A stretch of 64,000 nucleotides of DNA from Streptomyces sp. Q6. Lineage in GTDB: Bacteria; Actinomycetota; Actinomycetes; Streptomycetales; Streptomycetaceae. Every line of letters begins with the position of its first letter. The stretch's first letter is position 1. Made by a program: the position numbers and the translations under genes. Below are positions 8,618-18,210 of this stretch, in pieces. The notes under the pieces were generated by a model. It worked only from the letters and a program-made list of their open reading frames with translations, made no database searches and was not told where the DNA came from. The stretch lies in contig NZ_CP146022.1 of assembly GCF_036967205.1 (NCBI RefSeq), forward strand, positions 2,356,001 through 2,420,000, written 5' to 3'.

Positions 8618-8685
8618 GGCCGCTCCTGTGTGGTGTTCGTAAGGATGAAGCGTCCCCCACCTTATCGAGGGTCGGGGACGGCAAA

Positions 8686-8716
8686 GAGCCCCCGTCCAGG
8701 CACTGGACGAGGGCTC
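8686..8716 (-). terminator. Terminator after qcrB
   Basis: A 14-bp stem with one mismatch (GAGCCCCCGTCCAG against CTGGACGAGGGCTC) and a 3-base loop, 25 bases past the qcrB stop codon. It closes the ctaE-qcrCAB unit. Confidence 0.75.
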
Positions 8717-8740
8717 CTGCCGTGGCGAACAGATCAGAGA

Positions 8741-10378
8741 TCAGTGGTGGCCGTGGCCGCTGGTGATCTCCTTGTACTCCTCGGCGGTGGGCTTGGGGAT
8801 CTGGTTGTGCTCCCCGTAGTAGCCCTTCGAGAGCTTGGCGCGCAGCTTCTGCAGACGGCCGAGCTTGCGCTCCACACCGTTCTCGTCGACCGCGGGGCCG
8901 ATCTCGAGCGGCTTGTACTGCTCGTGCGCCGTGAGGGTGTGCAGGGCCTCCTGGTCGAGCGGCTCGTGCACCTCGACGAACTCACCGTGCGGCAGGCGCT
9001 TGATGATGCCGGACTCGCGTCCGTGCAGCACCTTGTCCTTGTCGCGGCGCTGGAGGCCGAGGCAGATCCGCTTGGTGGCGATGAACACGAGGACCGGCAC
9101 GACGAAGAATCCGACGCGGACGAACCAGGTGATCGCGTTGATCGACAGGTGGAAGTGCGTGGCCCAGAGGTCGTTGCCACCACCGACGAGCAGGACGAAG
9201 TACCAGGAGATCCACGCGGCGCCGAAGGCGGTACGCGTCGGGACGTTGCGCGGGCGGTCCAGGATGTGGTGCTCGCGCTTGTCGCCGGTGACCCAGGACT
9301 CGATGAACGGGTAGACCGCGATCGCGACCAGGACCAGCGGGAAGATCACCAGCGGGACGAACACACCCAGGACGAGCGTGTGACCCCAGAGGTTGATCTC
9401 CCAGCCCGGCATCGTACGGATCAGGCCTTCGGAGAAGCCCATGTACCAGTCGGGCTGCGCACCCGTGGACACCTGGTCGATCCGGTACGGGCCGATGGCC
9501 CAGATCGGGTTGATCGACGCGATCGCGGCGACGACCGCGATGACACCGAAGACCAGGAAGAAGAAGCCACCCGCCTTGGCCATGTAGACCGGCAGGAGCG
9601 GCATGCCCACGACGTTCTTGTTCGTCTTTCCGGGGCCCGCGAACTGCGTGTGCTTGTGGTAGAAGACCAGGATCAGGTGAGCGACCACGAGCCCGAGCAT
9701 GATGCCCGGCAGCAGCAGGATGTGGACCGAGTAGAACCGCGCGACGAAGTCGCCGCCCGGGAACTCGCCGCCGAAGAGGAAGAACGACAGGTACGTGCCC
9801 ACGATCGGCACGGACAGGACCGCGCCCTCCATGAAGCGGACACCGGTGCCGGAGAGCAGGTCGTCCGGGAGCGAGTAACCGGTGAAGCCGGTGAACATGC
9901 CCAGGACGAACAGCAGGAAGCCGAACAGCCAGTTGACCTCACGCGGCTTGCGGAACGCACCCGTGAAGAACACGCGCATCATGTGCACGAACATGCCGGC
10001 GAGGAAGATCAGCGCGGCCCAGTGGTGGATCTGACGGATCAGCAGGCCACCGCGCACATCGAAGGAGATGTGCATGGTCGAGTTGAACGCCTCGGACATC
10101 AGCTGACCCTGCAGCGGGATGTAGCTGCCGTGGTACTCCACCTCGTTCATCGAGGGGTGGAAGAACAACGTCAGGTACACACCCGTGAGGATGATGATGA
10201 TGAAGCTGTAGAGGCAGATCTCACCGAGCATGAAGGACCAGTGGTCCGGGAAGATCTTGCGCATGTTGGCCTTGGCCAGGGAGTAGATCCCCAGCCGACC
10301 GTCGGCCCAGTCGGCGACGCGCTCGCCGGCCGGCGCCTTCTCACGAGAAGGCGCGTCGTTGGTGGTCGTAGTACTCAT
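8741..10378 (-). CDS. qcrB: Menaquinol-cytochrome c reductase cytochrome b subunit
   Basis: A 545-residue polytopic protein, the quinol-oxidising core of the actinobacterial bcc complex. It carries two b-type hemes and passes electrons from menaquinol to the Rieske protein. The N-terminal half has the expected helices with their heme-ligand histidines (for example in MHISFDVRGG and IRQIHHWAALIF) and the quinol-site helix region near PDDLLSGTG. The extended C-terminal tail (about 420-545) is typical of actinobacteria. Its start overlaps the qcrA stop codon by 4 bases (ATGA), so translation is coupled. Confidence 0.97.
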   Translation of the reverse strand: MSTTTTNDAPSREKAPAGERVADWADGRLGIYSLAKANMRKIFPDHWSFMLGEICLYSFIIIILTGVYLTLFFHPSMNEVEYHGSYIPLQGQLMSEAFNSTMHISFDVRGGLLIRQIHHWAALIFLAGMFVHMMRVFFTGAFRKPREVNWLFGFLLFVLGMFTGFTGYSLPDDLLSGTGVRFMEGAVLSVPIVGTYLSFFLFGGEFPGGDFVARFYSVHILLLPGIMLGLVVAHLILVFYHKHTQFAGPGKTNKNVVGMPLLPVYMAKAGGFFFLVFGVIAVVAAIASINPIWAIGPYRIDQVSTGAQPDWYMGFSEGLIRTMPGWEINLWGHTLVLGVFVPLVIFPLVLVAIAVYPFIESWVTGDKREHHILDRPRNVPTRTAFGAAWISWYFVLLVGGGNDLWATHFHLSINAITWFVRVGFFVVPVLVFIATKRICLGLQRRDKDKVLHGRESGIIKRLPHGEFVEVHEPLDQEALHTLTAHEQYKPLEIGPAVDENGVERKLGRLQKLRAKLSKGYYGEHNQIPKPTAEEYKEITSGHGHH

Positions 10379-11439
10379 CCGCGCTCCCAGAAGGCAGGAC
10401 CGACGGGCTCCGCGAAGTCGCTCTGCGCGACGAGGAAGCCCTCGTCATCTACGCCGATGTGCAGCTGCGGCAGCGCGTGACCGGCGGGACCGAAGATCAC
10501 CCGGGCACCGTCGGAGAGGTCGAAGGTGGACTGGTGACAGGGGCACAGCACGTGGTGCGTCTGCTGCTCGTACAGGGAGATCGGGCAACCGACGTGGGTG
10601 CAGATCTTCGAGTACGCGACGACGCCCTCGTGGGACCACTCGAGCTCTTGCTTGTCCTTGATGTTCTGCGGCTGGATCCGCACGAGCATCAGGGCGGCCT
10701 TGCCCATGACCTGCTGGAAGTCCTCGTCGTGCTCCTCCACGCCCTCGGGCTTGGCGAAGGTGAGCGAACCGACCGCGATGTCCGAAGCACGCAGCGGCTC
10801 GTTCGTGTTCATGTTGACGAGCTTCTTGCCCTTCTTCCACGCCGTGTGGCGCAGCTTCGTCTCGGGCAGCGGCCCGAGGTCACGAAGAAGGACGACGCCG
10901 GAGAGCGGCACCAGGGCCAGCGCGCCGAACAGCGTGTTGCGGATCAGCTTGCGACGGCCGAACTGCGACTCGCGCGCACCGTCGGCGAAGTCCGCGAGGA
11001 CCTTCGCCTTGACCTCGGGCTCGGCCTCGATCGGGTGACGCTCGGAGGCGACCTCGACGTCGGACATCAGAGTGCGGGCCCAGTGGACCGCGCCCGCGCC
11101 GATGCAGAACAGGGCCACGCCCAGGGTCAGGCCCAGCGCGAAGTTCAGCGCGTTGATGTGCCCGATCGGGAAGACGTAGATGCTCTTGTCGACGTCGATG
11201 GCGACGTACGAGGCGATGAAGGCGATGGTCGCCAGCATCGACACCGTGAACAGCATGGCCACGACGCGCTCGGACCGTCGCGCGGCCCGCTCGTCGATGT
11301 CCTGGATCCGGTGCTCGTGCGGCGGCAGACCCGGGTCGGCGAAGGGCTCGTCCTTCACCGCGACCGAGCCGTGCTCCGCTGCGTCGTCGGTGGACTGCCC
11401 AGCGGGCAGGTTCTCTTCTGGAATGTCTTGGCTACTCAT
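10375..11439 (-). CDS. qcrA: Rieske iron-sulfur subunit of the bcc complex
   Basis: A 354-residue membrane protein that carries electrons from menaquinol to the diheme cytochrome QcrC. The C-terminal Rieske domain has both cluster-ligand loops, CTHVGCPIS and CPCHQSTFD, intact. The N-terminal part has three predicted membrane segments (about residues 60-200), the long form seen in actinobacteria. It overlaps qcrC upstream and qcrB downstream by 4 bases each, indicating a tightly coupled operon. Confidence 0.97.
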   Translation of the reverse strand: MSSQDIPEENLPAGQSTDDAAEHGSVAVKDEPFADPGLPPHEHRIQDIDERAARRSERVVAMLFTVSMLATIAFIASYVAIDVDKSIYVFPIGHINALNFALGLTLGVALFCIGAGAVHWARTLMSDVEVASERHPIEAEPEVKAKVLADFADGARESQFGRRKLIRNTLFGALALVPLSGVVLLRDLGPLPETKLRHTAWKKGKKLVNMNTNEPLRASDIAVGSLTFAKPEGVEEHDEDFQQVMGKAALMLVRIQPQNIKDKQELEWSHEGVVAYSKICTHVGCPISLYEQQTHHVLCPCHQSTFDLSDGARVIFGPAGHALPQLHIGVDDEGFLVAQSDFAEPVGPAFWERG

Positions 11440-12245
11440 GACTTCTTGGCCTTTGCGGTCCGAGCGGCGACCCAGATGGCGACGGCGACGAGGGCGCCGA
11501 GACCGAAGATCCAGGCGAACAGACCCTCACTGACCGGGCCGAGCCCGCCCAGCTTGAGACCACCAGGGCTCTCCGTCTTGTCACCGTTGACCGCGTCGAG
11601 GTACGCGATGATGTCCTTCTTGTTCTGCTTGGTCATCGTCGTGTCCGGGAAGGACGGCATGTTCTGCGGGCCGGTCTGCATGGCCTCGTAGATGTGCTTG
11701 GGAGCGACACCCTCGAGGCTCGGCGCGAACTTGCCGTGCGTCAGAGCGCCACCTTCACCGGTGAAGTTGTGGCACTGGGCACAGTTGGTACGGAACAGCT
11801 CGCCACCCTTGGCGATGTCCGCACCTTCCGGGCTGTAGTCCTCGGAGGTCGGCGCGACCGGACCGGCACCCAGCGAGGCGATGTACGCCGCGAGCTGGTC
11901 GATCTCGGCCTGCGAGTAGATGACCTTCTTCTTCGGGACCTGAGCGCCCGGCTGCTGGGCCGGCATCCGGCCCGTACCGACCTGGAAGTCGACGGCCGCG
12001 GAGCCGACACCCACCAGACTCGGTCCGTCGGTGGTGCCCTGACCGCCGGTTCCGTGGCAGCTGGCGCAGCCGACGGAGTAGAGCTTCTTGCCCTCGTCGA
12101 TGGCGAGGGACTGGGCGGTTTCATCGGCCTGCGCCTTGTCCGCGGGCGCGAACGCGGCGTACAGCCCCCCGGTGGCCGCCAGCGCGAGGAGTAGGACGAC
12201 GACCGCCGCCAGCGGATGGCGTCGTCGTGCGGAGAGCTTTTTCAC
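11436..12245 (-). CDS. qcrC: Diheme cytochrome c subunit of the bcc complex
   Basis: A 269-residue membrane-anchored protein with two heme c motifs, CASCHG and CAQCHN, each followed downstream by Met-containing segments for axial ligands. An N-terminal signal-anchor (about 9-30) and a C-terminal transmembrane helix (about 240-262) hold it outside the membrane. It bridges QcrA and the CuA site of cytochrome oxidase, replacing a soluble cytochrome c. The start is GTG at 12245 with only a weak upstream GGGG. ctaE lies 81 bases upstream in the same direction. Confidence 0.96.
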   Translation of the reverse strand: MKKLSARRRHPLAAVVVLLLALAATGGLYAAFAPADKAQADETAQSLAIDEGKKLYSVGCASCHGTGGQGTTDGPSLVGVGSAAVDFQVGTGRMPAQQPGAQVPKKKVIYSQAEIDQLAAYIASLGAGPVAPTSEDYSPEGADIAKGGELFRTNCAQCHNFTGEGGALTHGKFAPSLEGVAPKHIYEAMQTGPQNMPSFPDTTMTKQNKKDIIAYLDAVNGDKTESPGGLKLGGLGPVSEGLFAWIFGLGALVAVAIWVAARTAKAKKS

Positions 12246-12326
12246 GGATTACCCCGGTGTCAGGATCTTCTGCGTCGGTGCTGCGGGAATGTGTCGGGTA
12301 CTACGCCCGATGCTGTGATCGTCGAA

Positions 12327-12947
12327 CTACTTGATCAGGTAGATCGTGGCGAAGAGACCGATCCAGACGACGTCGACGAAGTGCCAGTAGTAGGACACGA
12401 CGATTGCGGCGGTCGCCTGATGGTGGGTGAACCTCCGGGCGGCGTACGTCCTGCCGAGGACGAACAGGAAGGCGATGAGGCCACCTGTCACGTGCATGCC
12501 GTGGAAGCCGGTGGTCAGGTAGAACACCGAGCCGTACGGGTCGGACGAGAGCGAAAGCCCGTCCTTCTTGACCAGCTCGGTGTACTCGAAGACCTGACCG
12601 CCGATGAAGATCGCACCCATGATGAAGGTGACGATGAACCACATCCTGAGCTTCTTCACGTCACCGCGCTCAGCGGCGAACACGCCGAGCTGACACGTGA
12701 GTGAGGAGAGCACCAGGATCGTGGTGTTCGTCGCGGAGAACGGAAGGTTCAGCGCGGACGCCATTTCCTTCCAGTGATCCGGTCCGGTCACCGATCGCAG
12801 GGTGAAGTACATCGCGAAGAGGGCCGCGAAGAACATCAGCTCGGAACTCAGCCAGATGATGGTTCCGACGCTGGTGAGGTTCGGTCGATTGACCGACGGG
12901 TGCGCGTGCCCGGTTTCTACTGTCGTTGCTGTCGCCACGACCGACAT
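12327..12947 (-). CDS. ctaE: Cytochrome c oxidase subunit III
   Basis: A 206-residue protein with five or six transmembrane helices, the structural subunit III of the aa3 oxidase. Typical segments include FHGMHVTGG and [14 protein letters not shown] near the C-terminus (the residues in this window read [14 protein letters not shown]). It is the first gene of the ctaE-qcrCAB unit. The ATG at 12947 lies inside a perfect 10-1-10 palindrome (12938-12958), an unusual place for a start codon. No strong Shine-Dalgarno site is visible upstream. Confidence 0.95.
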   Translation of the reverse strand: MSVVATATTVETGHAHPSVNRPNLTSVGTIIWLSSELMFFAALFAMYFTLRSVTGPDHWKEMASALNLPFSATNTTILVLSSLTCQLGVFAAERGDVKKLRMWFIVTFIMGAIFIGGQVFEYTELVKKDGLSLSSDPYGSVFYLTTGFHGMHVTGGLIAFLFVLGRTYAARRFTHHQATAAIVVSYYWHFVDVVWIGLFATIYLIK

Positions 12948-12958
12948 TATGTCGGTCG
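12938..12958 (-). promoter_or_regulatory. Palindrome spanning the ctaE start codon
   Basis: CGACCGACAT and ATGTCGGTCG are separated by one base; the ctaE ATG (12947-12945) lies within the arm. As DNA it could be an operator; as RNA it would fold the start codon into a 10-bp stem. Either would let the cell control entry into the respiratory operon. Function is inferred. Confidence 0.5.
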
Positions 12959-13130
12959 CTTATCTCGCCCTCACTCCGGGGGGTGCCGTTCGGAGTGTCT
13001 GGGGGGTGTGTCCAGCCCATATGGCCCATCGGAGGCCTGTGCGAACCGGTGTTGACGGGGTGTCGGGAGGAGTAGGCTCCGCGCCAACGACGCCCCACGG
13101 CCCCCAGACTTACGACGCCTCGGAGGAACG

Positions 13131-13532
13131 ATGCAGTCGACCGCGACGGTTCTGGTCTACAGCGACGACGCCAACACGCGCGAGCAGGTGCGCCTCGCCA
13201 CCGGCCGCAGGCCCGCGTCCGACGTTCCCGAGGTGCAGTTCATCGAGTGCGCGACACTCCCGGCGGTCCTCAAGGAGCTGGACCGGGGCGGGATCGACGT
13301 CTGCGTCCTGGACGGCGAGGCGGTGCCCGCCGGCGGGATGGGCGTGTGCCGGCAGATCAAGGACGAGGTGTTCCGCTGCCCGCCGGTGCTGCTCCTGATC
13401 GGCCGCCCGCAGGACGCCTGGCTGGCCACGTGGAGCCGCGCGGAGGCCGCGGTGACGCTTCCGGTCGATCCGGTCGAGTTCGCAGACGCGCTGGCCTCGC
13501 TGCTGCGCTCCCGGCTCGCCGTGGGCGCCTGA
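13131..13532 (+). CDS. Orphan, degenerate CheY-like receiver protein
   Basis: A 133-residue single-domain protein with the pattern of a response-regulator receiver. Acidic residues (YSDDAN) follow the first strand, VCVLDGEAVPAGG matches the phospho-acceptor loop, and LPVDPVEF matches the final loop. The conserved Lys that precedes the Pro of that last loop is replaced by Leu, and the Thr/Ser switch strand reads LLLIGRP. It may therefore signal without normal phosphorylation. No kinase is adjacent. It diverges from ctaE and faces the L,D-transpeptidase gene; a link to respiration is only positional. Start ATG 13131, with GGAGGA upstream. Confidence 0.75.
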   Translation: MQSTATVLVYSDDANTREQVRLATGRRPASDVPEVQFIECATLPAVLKELDRGGIDVCVLDGEAVPAGGMGVCRQIKDEVFRCPPVLLLIGRPQDAWLATWSRAEAAVTLPVDPVEFADALASLLRSRLAVGA

Positions 13533-13572
13533 GCCCACCCGGCGCCCCGGGCCGGCACCGGCTGGAAATGCG

Positions 13573-13607
13573 CCGACTCCCGTACACCGATGGCGTACGG
13601 GAGTCGG
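13573..13607. terminator. Bidirectional hairpin terminator
   Basis: A perfect 13-bp stem (CCGACTCCCGTAC with its complement) and a 9-base loop between the convergent genes ending at 13532 and 13628. Confidence 0.8.
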
Positions 13608-13627
13608 AAGTCTCACATCCGGGCGGG

Positions 13628-14869
13628 TCAGACCTCGGGGCTGAGCCGGGCCTTCTGCACCGGGTCGGGCGTGTGGGAGTCCGTGAGGGCGCTGCCCTCG
13701 CGCCACTCCTTCCAGTCGACGTTCCAGTCGCCGAAGCCGTTGCCGAACGGGTCCATGTCCTCGCCGTAGCTGTTGACGACCTTGACGAGGTCGCCGCGGC
13801 GGAACGTGTCGAAGAACCAGGCGGCGTTGCTCGTGCTCATGCCGGTGCAGCCGTGGCTGGTGTTCGCGTAGCCCTGTGAGCCCTCGGACCAGGGGGCCGC
13901 GTGCACGTACTCGCCGCTCCAGGTGACGCGGGTCGCGTAGTACACCTCCTTGTCGTAGAAGTCCGAGGAACCGATGCTCGCGCTGGTCATGCGTACGGAG
14001 TACTCCTGGCCCAGCACGACCTTGACGCCGTTGCGGGTCTCGTAGCCCGGCTTGCCGGTGGTGACCGGGATGGAGTTGATCTCCTCGCCGTTGCGGTAGA
14101 CCGTCATCCAGTGCGATCCGGCGTCGGTGACCGCCACGAGCTTGTCGCCCGTGGTGATGGTCAGCGGCTTGGAGCGGCCGCCCCAGAGCCGGTCGGCGAC
14201 CTTGATGCCCTCCAGGTTGCTGCGGGCCGTGATGGTCGCGTGGGCGGGCCAGTACTCCTTCGGGCGGTAGTGCAGTTCCTTGCTGTCGACCCAGTGCCAG
14301 GAGCCGCCGTCCGCCGCGGGCTGCGAGTCGACCTTCAGGGCGCGCTCCACGATGGCGCGGGCCTTCTTGTCCTTGACGGGCTTGTTGAGCTGGGCCGTGA
14401 TGGGCTGTCCGACGCCGTACTTGCCGCCCTCGGGGCCGAACGTGACCTTGAGCGCCTTCTCCTTGCCGGCCTTGCCGGTGTCGAAGGTGAGGACCTTGCG
14501 GCCGGGCGCGCCGTCCTCGTCCTCGGTGCTGACGTGGACCGTGTAGTGGGCGTCTGCGGCCAGCGGGGCGGTGCTGTGCCATCTCCGGCCGTCGGCGGCG
14601 AGTTCGCCCGCGACGTAGCGCCCCATGGCGTCCGTGGCGGTGACGTCGGTGATGCGCCCTTCGTCGCCCTGCGCGGTGACTTCCAGGGGCTTGTCCGGAT
14701 CCGCCTTCTTGGCTCCCACGGGCCCGCTGAAGGTGATCTGGCTCGCCGCGTCGTACGGCTTGGCGGAGAGCGGGTGGCCCGAGCTGCCGCAGGCCGTGAC
14801 GCCCGCACCGAGTGCGGCCACCAGCAGCGTGCAGCCGAGAACCGTACGGATGCGCGGTGAGTGGTTCAT
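13628..14869 (-). CDS. L,D-transpeptidase lipoprotein (YkuD family)
   Basis: A 413-residue lipoprotein that should form 3-3 cross-links in peptidoglycan or attach proteins to it. I chose the ATG at 14869 because it gives a proper lipoprotein signal with a lipobox Cys in GVTACG at about residue 28. Two immunoglobulin-like domains precede the catalytic domain, as in mycobacterial Ldt enzymes. The YkuD motif is intact: catalytic Cys341 in SHGCTGMS, with the upstream His in the EYVHAAPWS segment. It lies between the ctaE-qcr and ctaCDF blocks on the same strand, but hairpins on both sides suggest independent transcription. Confidence 0.92.
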   Translation of the reverse strand: MNHSPRIRTVLGCTLLVAALGAGVTACGSSGHPLSAKPYDAASQITFSGPVGAKKADPDKPLEVTAQGDEGRITDVTATDAMGRYVAGELAADGRRWHSTAPLAADAHYTVHVSTEDEDGAPGRKVLTFDTGKAGKEKALKVTFGPEGGKYGVGQPITAQLNKPVKDKKARAIVERALKVDSQPAADGGSWHWVDSKELHYRPKEYWPAHATITARSNLEGIKVADRLWGGRSKPLTITTGDKLVAVTDAGSHWMTVYRNGEEINSIPVTTGKPGYETRNGVKVVLGQEYSVRMTSASIGSSDFYDKEVYYATRVTWSGEYVHAAPWSEGSQGYANTSHGCTGMSTSNAAWFFDTFRRGDLVKVVNSYGEDMDPFGNGFGDWNVDWKEWREGSALTDSHTPDPVQKARLSPEV

Positions 14870-14940
14870 GAACACACCGTATGAAGGTTCGTCACGTCCA
14901 GCGCGGCGAGTGAGCCGCACGGGGCATGTCGCGGGGCACG

Positions 14941-14984
14941 CCGAAGGGCCCGGACGCTCCTCACGGAGTGTCCGGGCCCTTCGG
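14941..14984 (-). terminator. Terminator after ctaF
   Basis: A 20-bp stem with one non-Watson-Crick pair and a TCAC loop, 28 bases past the ctaF stop codon. Confidence 0.85.
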
Positions 14985-15011
14985 GGACGGGAGTTCGGGA
15001 ACCAGGTGGTG

Positions 15012-15410
15012 CTACTGGTTCTGGTTCTCGCCGCGGTAGTACTCGAAGACCCAGCCCCACAGGCCGAACAGGATCACGGGGGCCGAGAAGTACAGCAGCC
15101 ACCAGCCGAAGACGACGCCCATGAAGGCGAGCGCGCCACCGACGGCCAGGGAGAGCGGCTGCCAGGAGTGCGGGCTGAAGAACCCGATCTCGCCGGCGTC
15201 GTCCGCGACGTCGGCCTCCTTGTTGTCCTGCGCACCGGTGTCGACACGCCGGGCCGTGAAGGCCAGGTAGTAGCCGATCATGATGCAGAGACCGAACGCC
15301 AGGAAGAGCGCCGTCGTACCGGCCGGCTCCTTCGACCACACGCCGTAGACACCGGCCATGATCAGGACGAAGAGGCTCAGCCAGATGAACATCTTGCCTT
15401 GGACCTTCAC
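15012..15410 (-). CDS. ctaF: Cytochrome c oxidase subunit IV, actinobacterial type
   Basis: A 132-residue membrane protein with four hydrophobic segments (about 6-25, 33-52, 85-105 and 108-122). This small subunit is specific to actinobacterial aa3 oxidases and stabilises the complex. Its start overlaps the ctaD stop codon by 4 bases. The C-terminus ends in a charged, Asn/Gln-rich tail ([11 protein letters not shown]), as in other family members. Confidence 0.92.
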   Translation of the reverse strand: MKVQGKMFIWLSLFVLIMAGVYGVWSKEPAGTTALFLAFGLCIMIGYYLAFTARRVDTGAQDNKEADVADDAGEIGFFSPHSWQPLSLAVGGALAFMGVVFGWWLLYFSAPVILFGLWGWVFEYYRGENQNQ

Positions 15411-17143
15411 TTGCCGGCCTCCTTGCCGCCAGCGAGCGCCTTGGAGCCGTGGCCGGAGTTCTCCAGCTGGTCCAGGGCCGCGATCTCAGGGTGATGCAGA
15501 TCGAACGCCGGCGATTCGGAGCGAATGCGCGGCAGGGTGAGGAAGTTGTGCCGCGGCGGCGGGCAGGACGTCGCCCACTCGAGCGAACGGCCGTAGCCCC
15601 ACGGGTCGTCGACCTCGATCTTCTTGCCGTACTTGGCGGTCTTCCAGACGTTGTAGAAGAACGGCAGGATCGACAGACCGAGCAGGAAGGACGAGATCGT
15701 CGAGATCGTGTTCAGCGCGGTGAAGCCGTCGGCCGCGAGGTAGTCCGCGTAACGACGCGGCATGCCCTCGACGCCCAGCCAGTGCTGCACCAGGAACGTG
15801 CCGTGGAAGCCCACGAACAGCGTCCAGAACGTGATCTTGCCGAGGCGCTCGTCGAGCATCTTGCCGGTGAACTTCGGCCACCAGAAGTGGAATCCGGAGA
15901 ACATCGCGAAGACGACCGTACCGAAGATCACGTAGTGGAAGTGCGCCACCACGAAGTACGAGTCCGACACGTGGAAGTCCAGCGGCGGGGCCGCCAGGAT
16001 GACGCCGGTCAGACCACCGAAGGTGAAGGTGATCAGGAAGCCGACCGCCCAGAGCATCGGTGTCTCGAAGGACAACGAGCCCTTCCACATCGTTCCGATC
16101 CAGTTGAAGAACTTCACGCCTGTTGGCACGGCGATCAGGAACGTCATGAAGGAGAAGAACGGCAGGAGCACGCCACCGGTCACGTACATGTGGTGCGCCC
16201 ACACGGTCACGGAGAGACCGGCGATGGCGATCGTCGCCCCGATGAGGCCCGAGTAGCCGAACATCGGCTTTCTCGAGAACACCGGGATCACTTCGGAAAT
16301 GATTCCGAAGAACGGCAGGGCGATGATGTACACCTCTGGGTGTCCGAAGAACCAGAAGAGGTGTTGCCACAGCAACGCGCCGCCGTTGGCGGCGTCGAAC
16401 ACGTGGGCACCGAACTTGCGGTCCGCCTCCAGGGCGAACAGCGCGGCCGCGAGGACCGGGAAGGCCAGCAGGACCAGCACACCGGTCAGCAGCACGTTCC
16501 ACACGAAGATCGGCATGCGGAACATCGTCATGCCGGGAGCGCGCATGCAGATGATGGTGGTGATGAAGTTGACCGAGCCGAGGATCGTGCCGAAGCCGGA
16601 GAAGGCCAGACCCATGATCCACATGTCGGCGCCGATGCCCGGCGAGCGGACGGCGTCCGACAGCGGGCTGTAGGCGAACCAACCGAAGTCGGCGGCGCCC
16701 TGCGGGGTGAGGAAGCCACCCACCGCGATCAGCGAGCCGAACAGGTACAGCCAGTAGGCGAACATGTTCAGTCGCGGGAACGCGACGTCGGGGGCGCCGA
16801 TCTGCAGCGGCATGATCCAGTTCGCGAAGCCCGCGAACAGCGGCGTCGCGAACATCAGCAGCATGATCGTGCCGTGCATCGTGAACGCCTGGTTGAACTG
16901 CTCGTTCGACATGATCTGCGTGCCGGGACGGGCCAGTTCGGCGCGCATGAAGAGCGCCATGACGCCGCCGATGCAGAAGAACGCGAACGACGTGACCAGG
17001 TACAGCGTGCCGATCGTCTTGTGGTCAGTGGTGGTCAGCCACTTGATCACCGTCGCGCCGGGGCTCTTGGGCCGGACCGGCAGCTCGTTCTCGTACGAGT
17101 CGTCAGCCGCGGCGGCACCCTGGGGTTCGTTGAGGATGCTCAC
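15407..17143 (-). CDS. ctaD: Cytochrome c oxidase subunit I
   Basis: A 578-residue catalytic subunit with twelve transmembrane helices holding heme a, heme a3 and CuB. The heme a ligand region [12 protein letters not shown], the CuB/Tyr helix around [16 protein letters not shown], the CuB His pair near [10 protein letters not shown], and the heme ligands in [10 protein letters not shown] are all present. I chose the GTG at 17143 because GGGAGACGAAG lies upstream and it overlaps the ctaC stop as GTGA; the open frame to 17317 is only a shadow of ctaC. It forms an operon ctaC-ctaD-ctaF. Confidence 0.97.
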   Translation of the reverse strand: MSILNEPQGAAAADDSYENELPVRPKSPGATVIKWLTTTDHKTIGTLYLVTSFAFFCIGGVMALFMRAELARPGTQIMSNEQFNQAFTMHGTIMLLMFATPLFAGFANWIMPLQIGAPDVAFPRLNMFAYWLYLFGSLIAVGGFLTPQGAADFGWFAYSPLSDAVRSPGIGADMWIMGLAFSGFGTILGSVNFITTIICMRAPGMTMFRMPIFVWNVLLTGVLVLLAFPVLAAALFALEADRKFGAHVFDAANGGALLWQHLFWFFGHPEVYIIALPFFGIISEVIPVFSRKPMFGYSGLIGATIAIAGLSVTVWAHHMYVTGGVLLPFFSFMTFLIAVPTGVKFFNWIGTMWKGSLSFETPMLWAVGFLITFTFGGLTGVILAAPPLDFHVSDSYFVVAHFHYVIFGTVVFAMFSGFHFWWPKFTGKMLDERLGKITFWTLFVGFHGTFLVQHWLGVEGMPRRYADYLAADGFTALNTISTISSFLLGLSILPFFYNVWKTAKYGKKIEVDDPWGYGRSLEWATSCPPPRHNFLTLPRIRSESPAFDLHHPEIAALDQLENSGHGSKALAGGKEAGK

Positions 17144-18099
17144 AGGTTCTTCGTCTCCCGGTCCTTCTCGTGGTCCGTCTGGGCGATGCCAGCCGGGACG
17201 TAACCGGTCTGCCCCTTCTTGGCGAGGTCCTTGAGGTGCTGCTCGTACTTCTCCGGAGAGACGACCTTCACGTTGAACAGCATCCGGGAGTGGTCGACGC
17301 CGCAGAGCTCGGCGCACTTGCCCAGGAAGGTCCCCTCCTTGTTGGGGGTCACCTCGAAGGAGTTGGTGTGGCCCGGAATGACGTCCTGCTTCATGAGGAA
17401 CGGCACCACCCAGAAGGAGTGGATGACGTCACGCGAAGTGAGGACGAAGCGGACCTTCTCGCCCTTGGGGAGCCAGAGGGTCGGGCCGGGGTTGTTGGTC
17501 TGCGGGTTCCGCTCGCCAGGGGTACCGACCTCGTAGACACCACCGGCGTTCGCCGGGAAGTCTTCCTTGAAGCGCTTCGGAATCGCCGAGAGCTCCTTGG
17601 AGGTCTTGGCGTCACCGTCGACACCCGGCACGTTCTCGACGTAGTTGAAGCCCCAGCTCCACTGGTAGCCGACCACGTTGATGGTGTGCGCGGGCTTGTC
17701 GTCGAGCTTCAGAAGCTTCGACTCGTCGCGCGCGGTGAAGTAGAAGAGGACCGACACGATGATGAGAGGCACCACCGTGTACAGCGCCTCGAGCGGCATG
17801 TTGTACCGCGTCTGCGTCGGAACCTCGATCTTGGTGCGGCTACGCCGGTGGAAGATGACGCTCCACAGGATCAGGCCCCAGACAAGGACGCCCGTGGCGA
17901 GCGCTGCCGCCCACGAGCCCTGCCAGAGGGAGAGGATCCGTGGGGCCTCTTCCGTCACCGGGGTGGGCATACCAAGACGAGGGAAGTCCTTGTATGTGCA
18001 ACCGGTAGCGGTAACCAGGATCAGGCCCGCAGTCAGCACCTGCGGCAGCTTCCGCCGCATCGGGCGCCGCGACGAGCGGTCGGAGCCGTTGGGACTCAC
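17140..18099 (-). CDS. ctaC: Cytochrome c oxidase subunit II
   Basis: A 319-residue lipoprotein subunit that accepts electrons from QcrC at its CuA centre. The signal ends at a lipobox Cys in TATGC (about residue 34). Two transmembrane helices follow (about 60-85 and 105-125). The CuA site is complete: an upstream His in DVIHSFW, then [14 protein letters not shown] with both Cys, the Glu backbone ligand, His and Met. It is the first gene of ctaC-ctaD-ctaF. A 333-base gap with an inverted repeat lies upstream. Confidence 0.96.
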   Translation of the reverse strand: MSPNGSDRSSRRPMRRKLPQVLTAGLILVTATGCTYKDFPRLGMPTPVTEEAPRILSLWQGSWAAALATGVLVWGLILWSVIFHRRSRTKIEVPTQTRYNMPLEALYTVVPLIIVSVLFYFTARDESKLLKLDDKPAHTINVVGYQWSWGFNYVENVPGVDGDAKTSKELSAIPKRFKEDFPANAGGVYEVGTPGERNPQTNNPGPTLWLPKGEKVRFVLTSRDVIHSFWVVPFLMKQDVIPGHTNSFEVTPNKEGTFLGKCAELCGVDHSRMLFNVKVVSPEKYEQHLKDLAKKGQTGYVPAGIAQTDHEKDRETKNL

Positions 18100-18181
18100 G
18101 TAGCGCCTTCCCGAGAGTCTCGCCCGCGCTGGTTGGCTACGGCCGTCTCGCTGGTCGCTCGCCGCCCTGGCACACGGGCAG

Positions 18182-18210
18182 GGGTTTGGATGTTTATGCG
18201 GACCAAACCC
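18182..18210. promoter_or_regulatory. Inverted repeat upstream of ctaC
   Basis: GGGTTTGG and CCAAACCC are separated by 13 bases. It lies 83-111 bases before the ctaC start, in an AT-richer island, so it is placed like an operator for the oxidase operon. It does not match the Rex or other sites I know. Confidence 0.4.

Noticed and set aside
18182-18210. Rex redox-repressor site
   Set aside because: The repeat GGGTTTGG/CCAAACCC does not match the Rex consensus TGTGAACNNNTTCACA.
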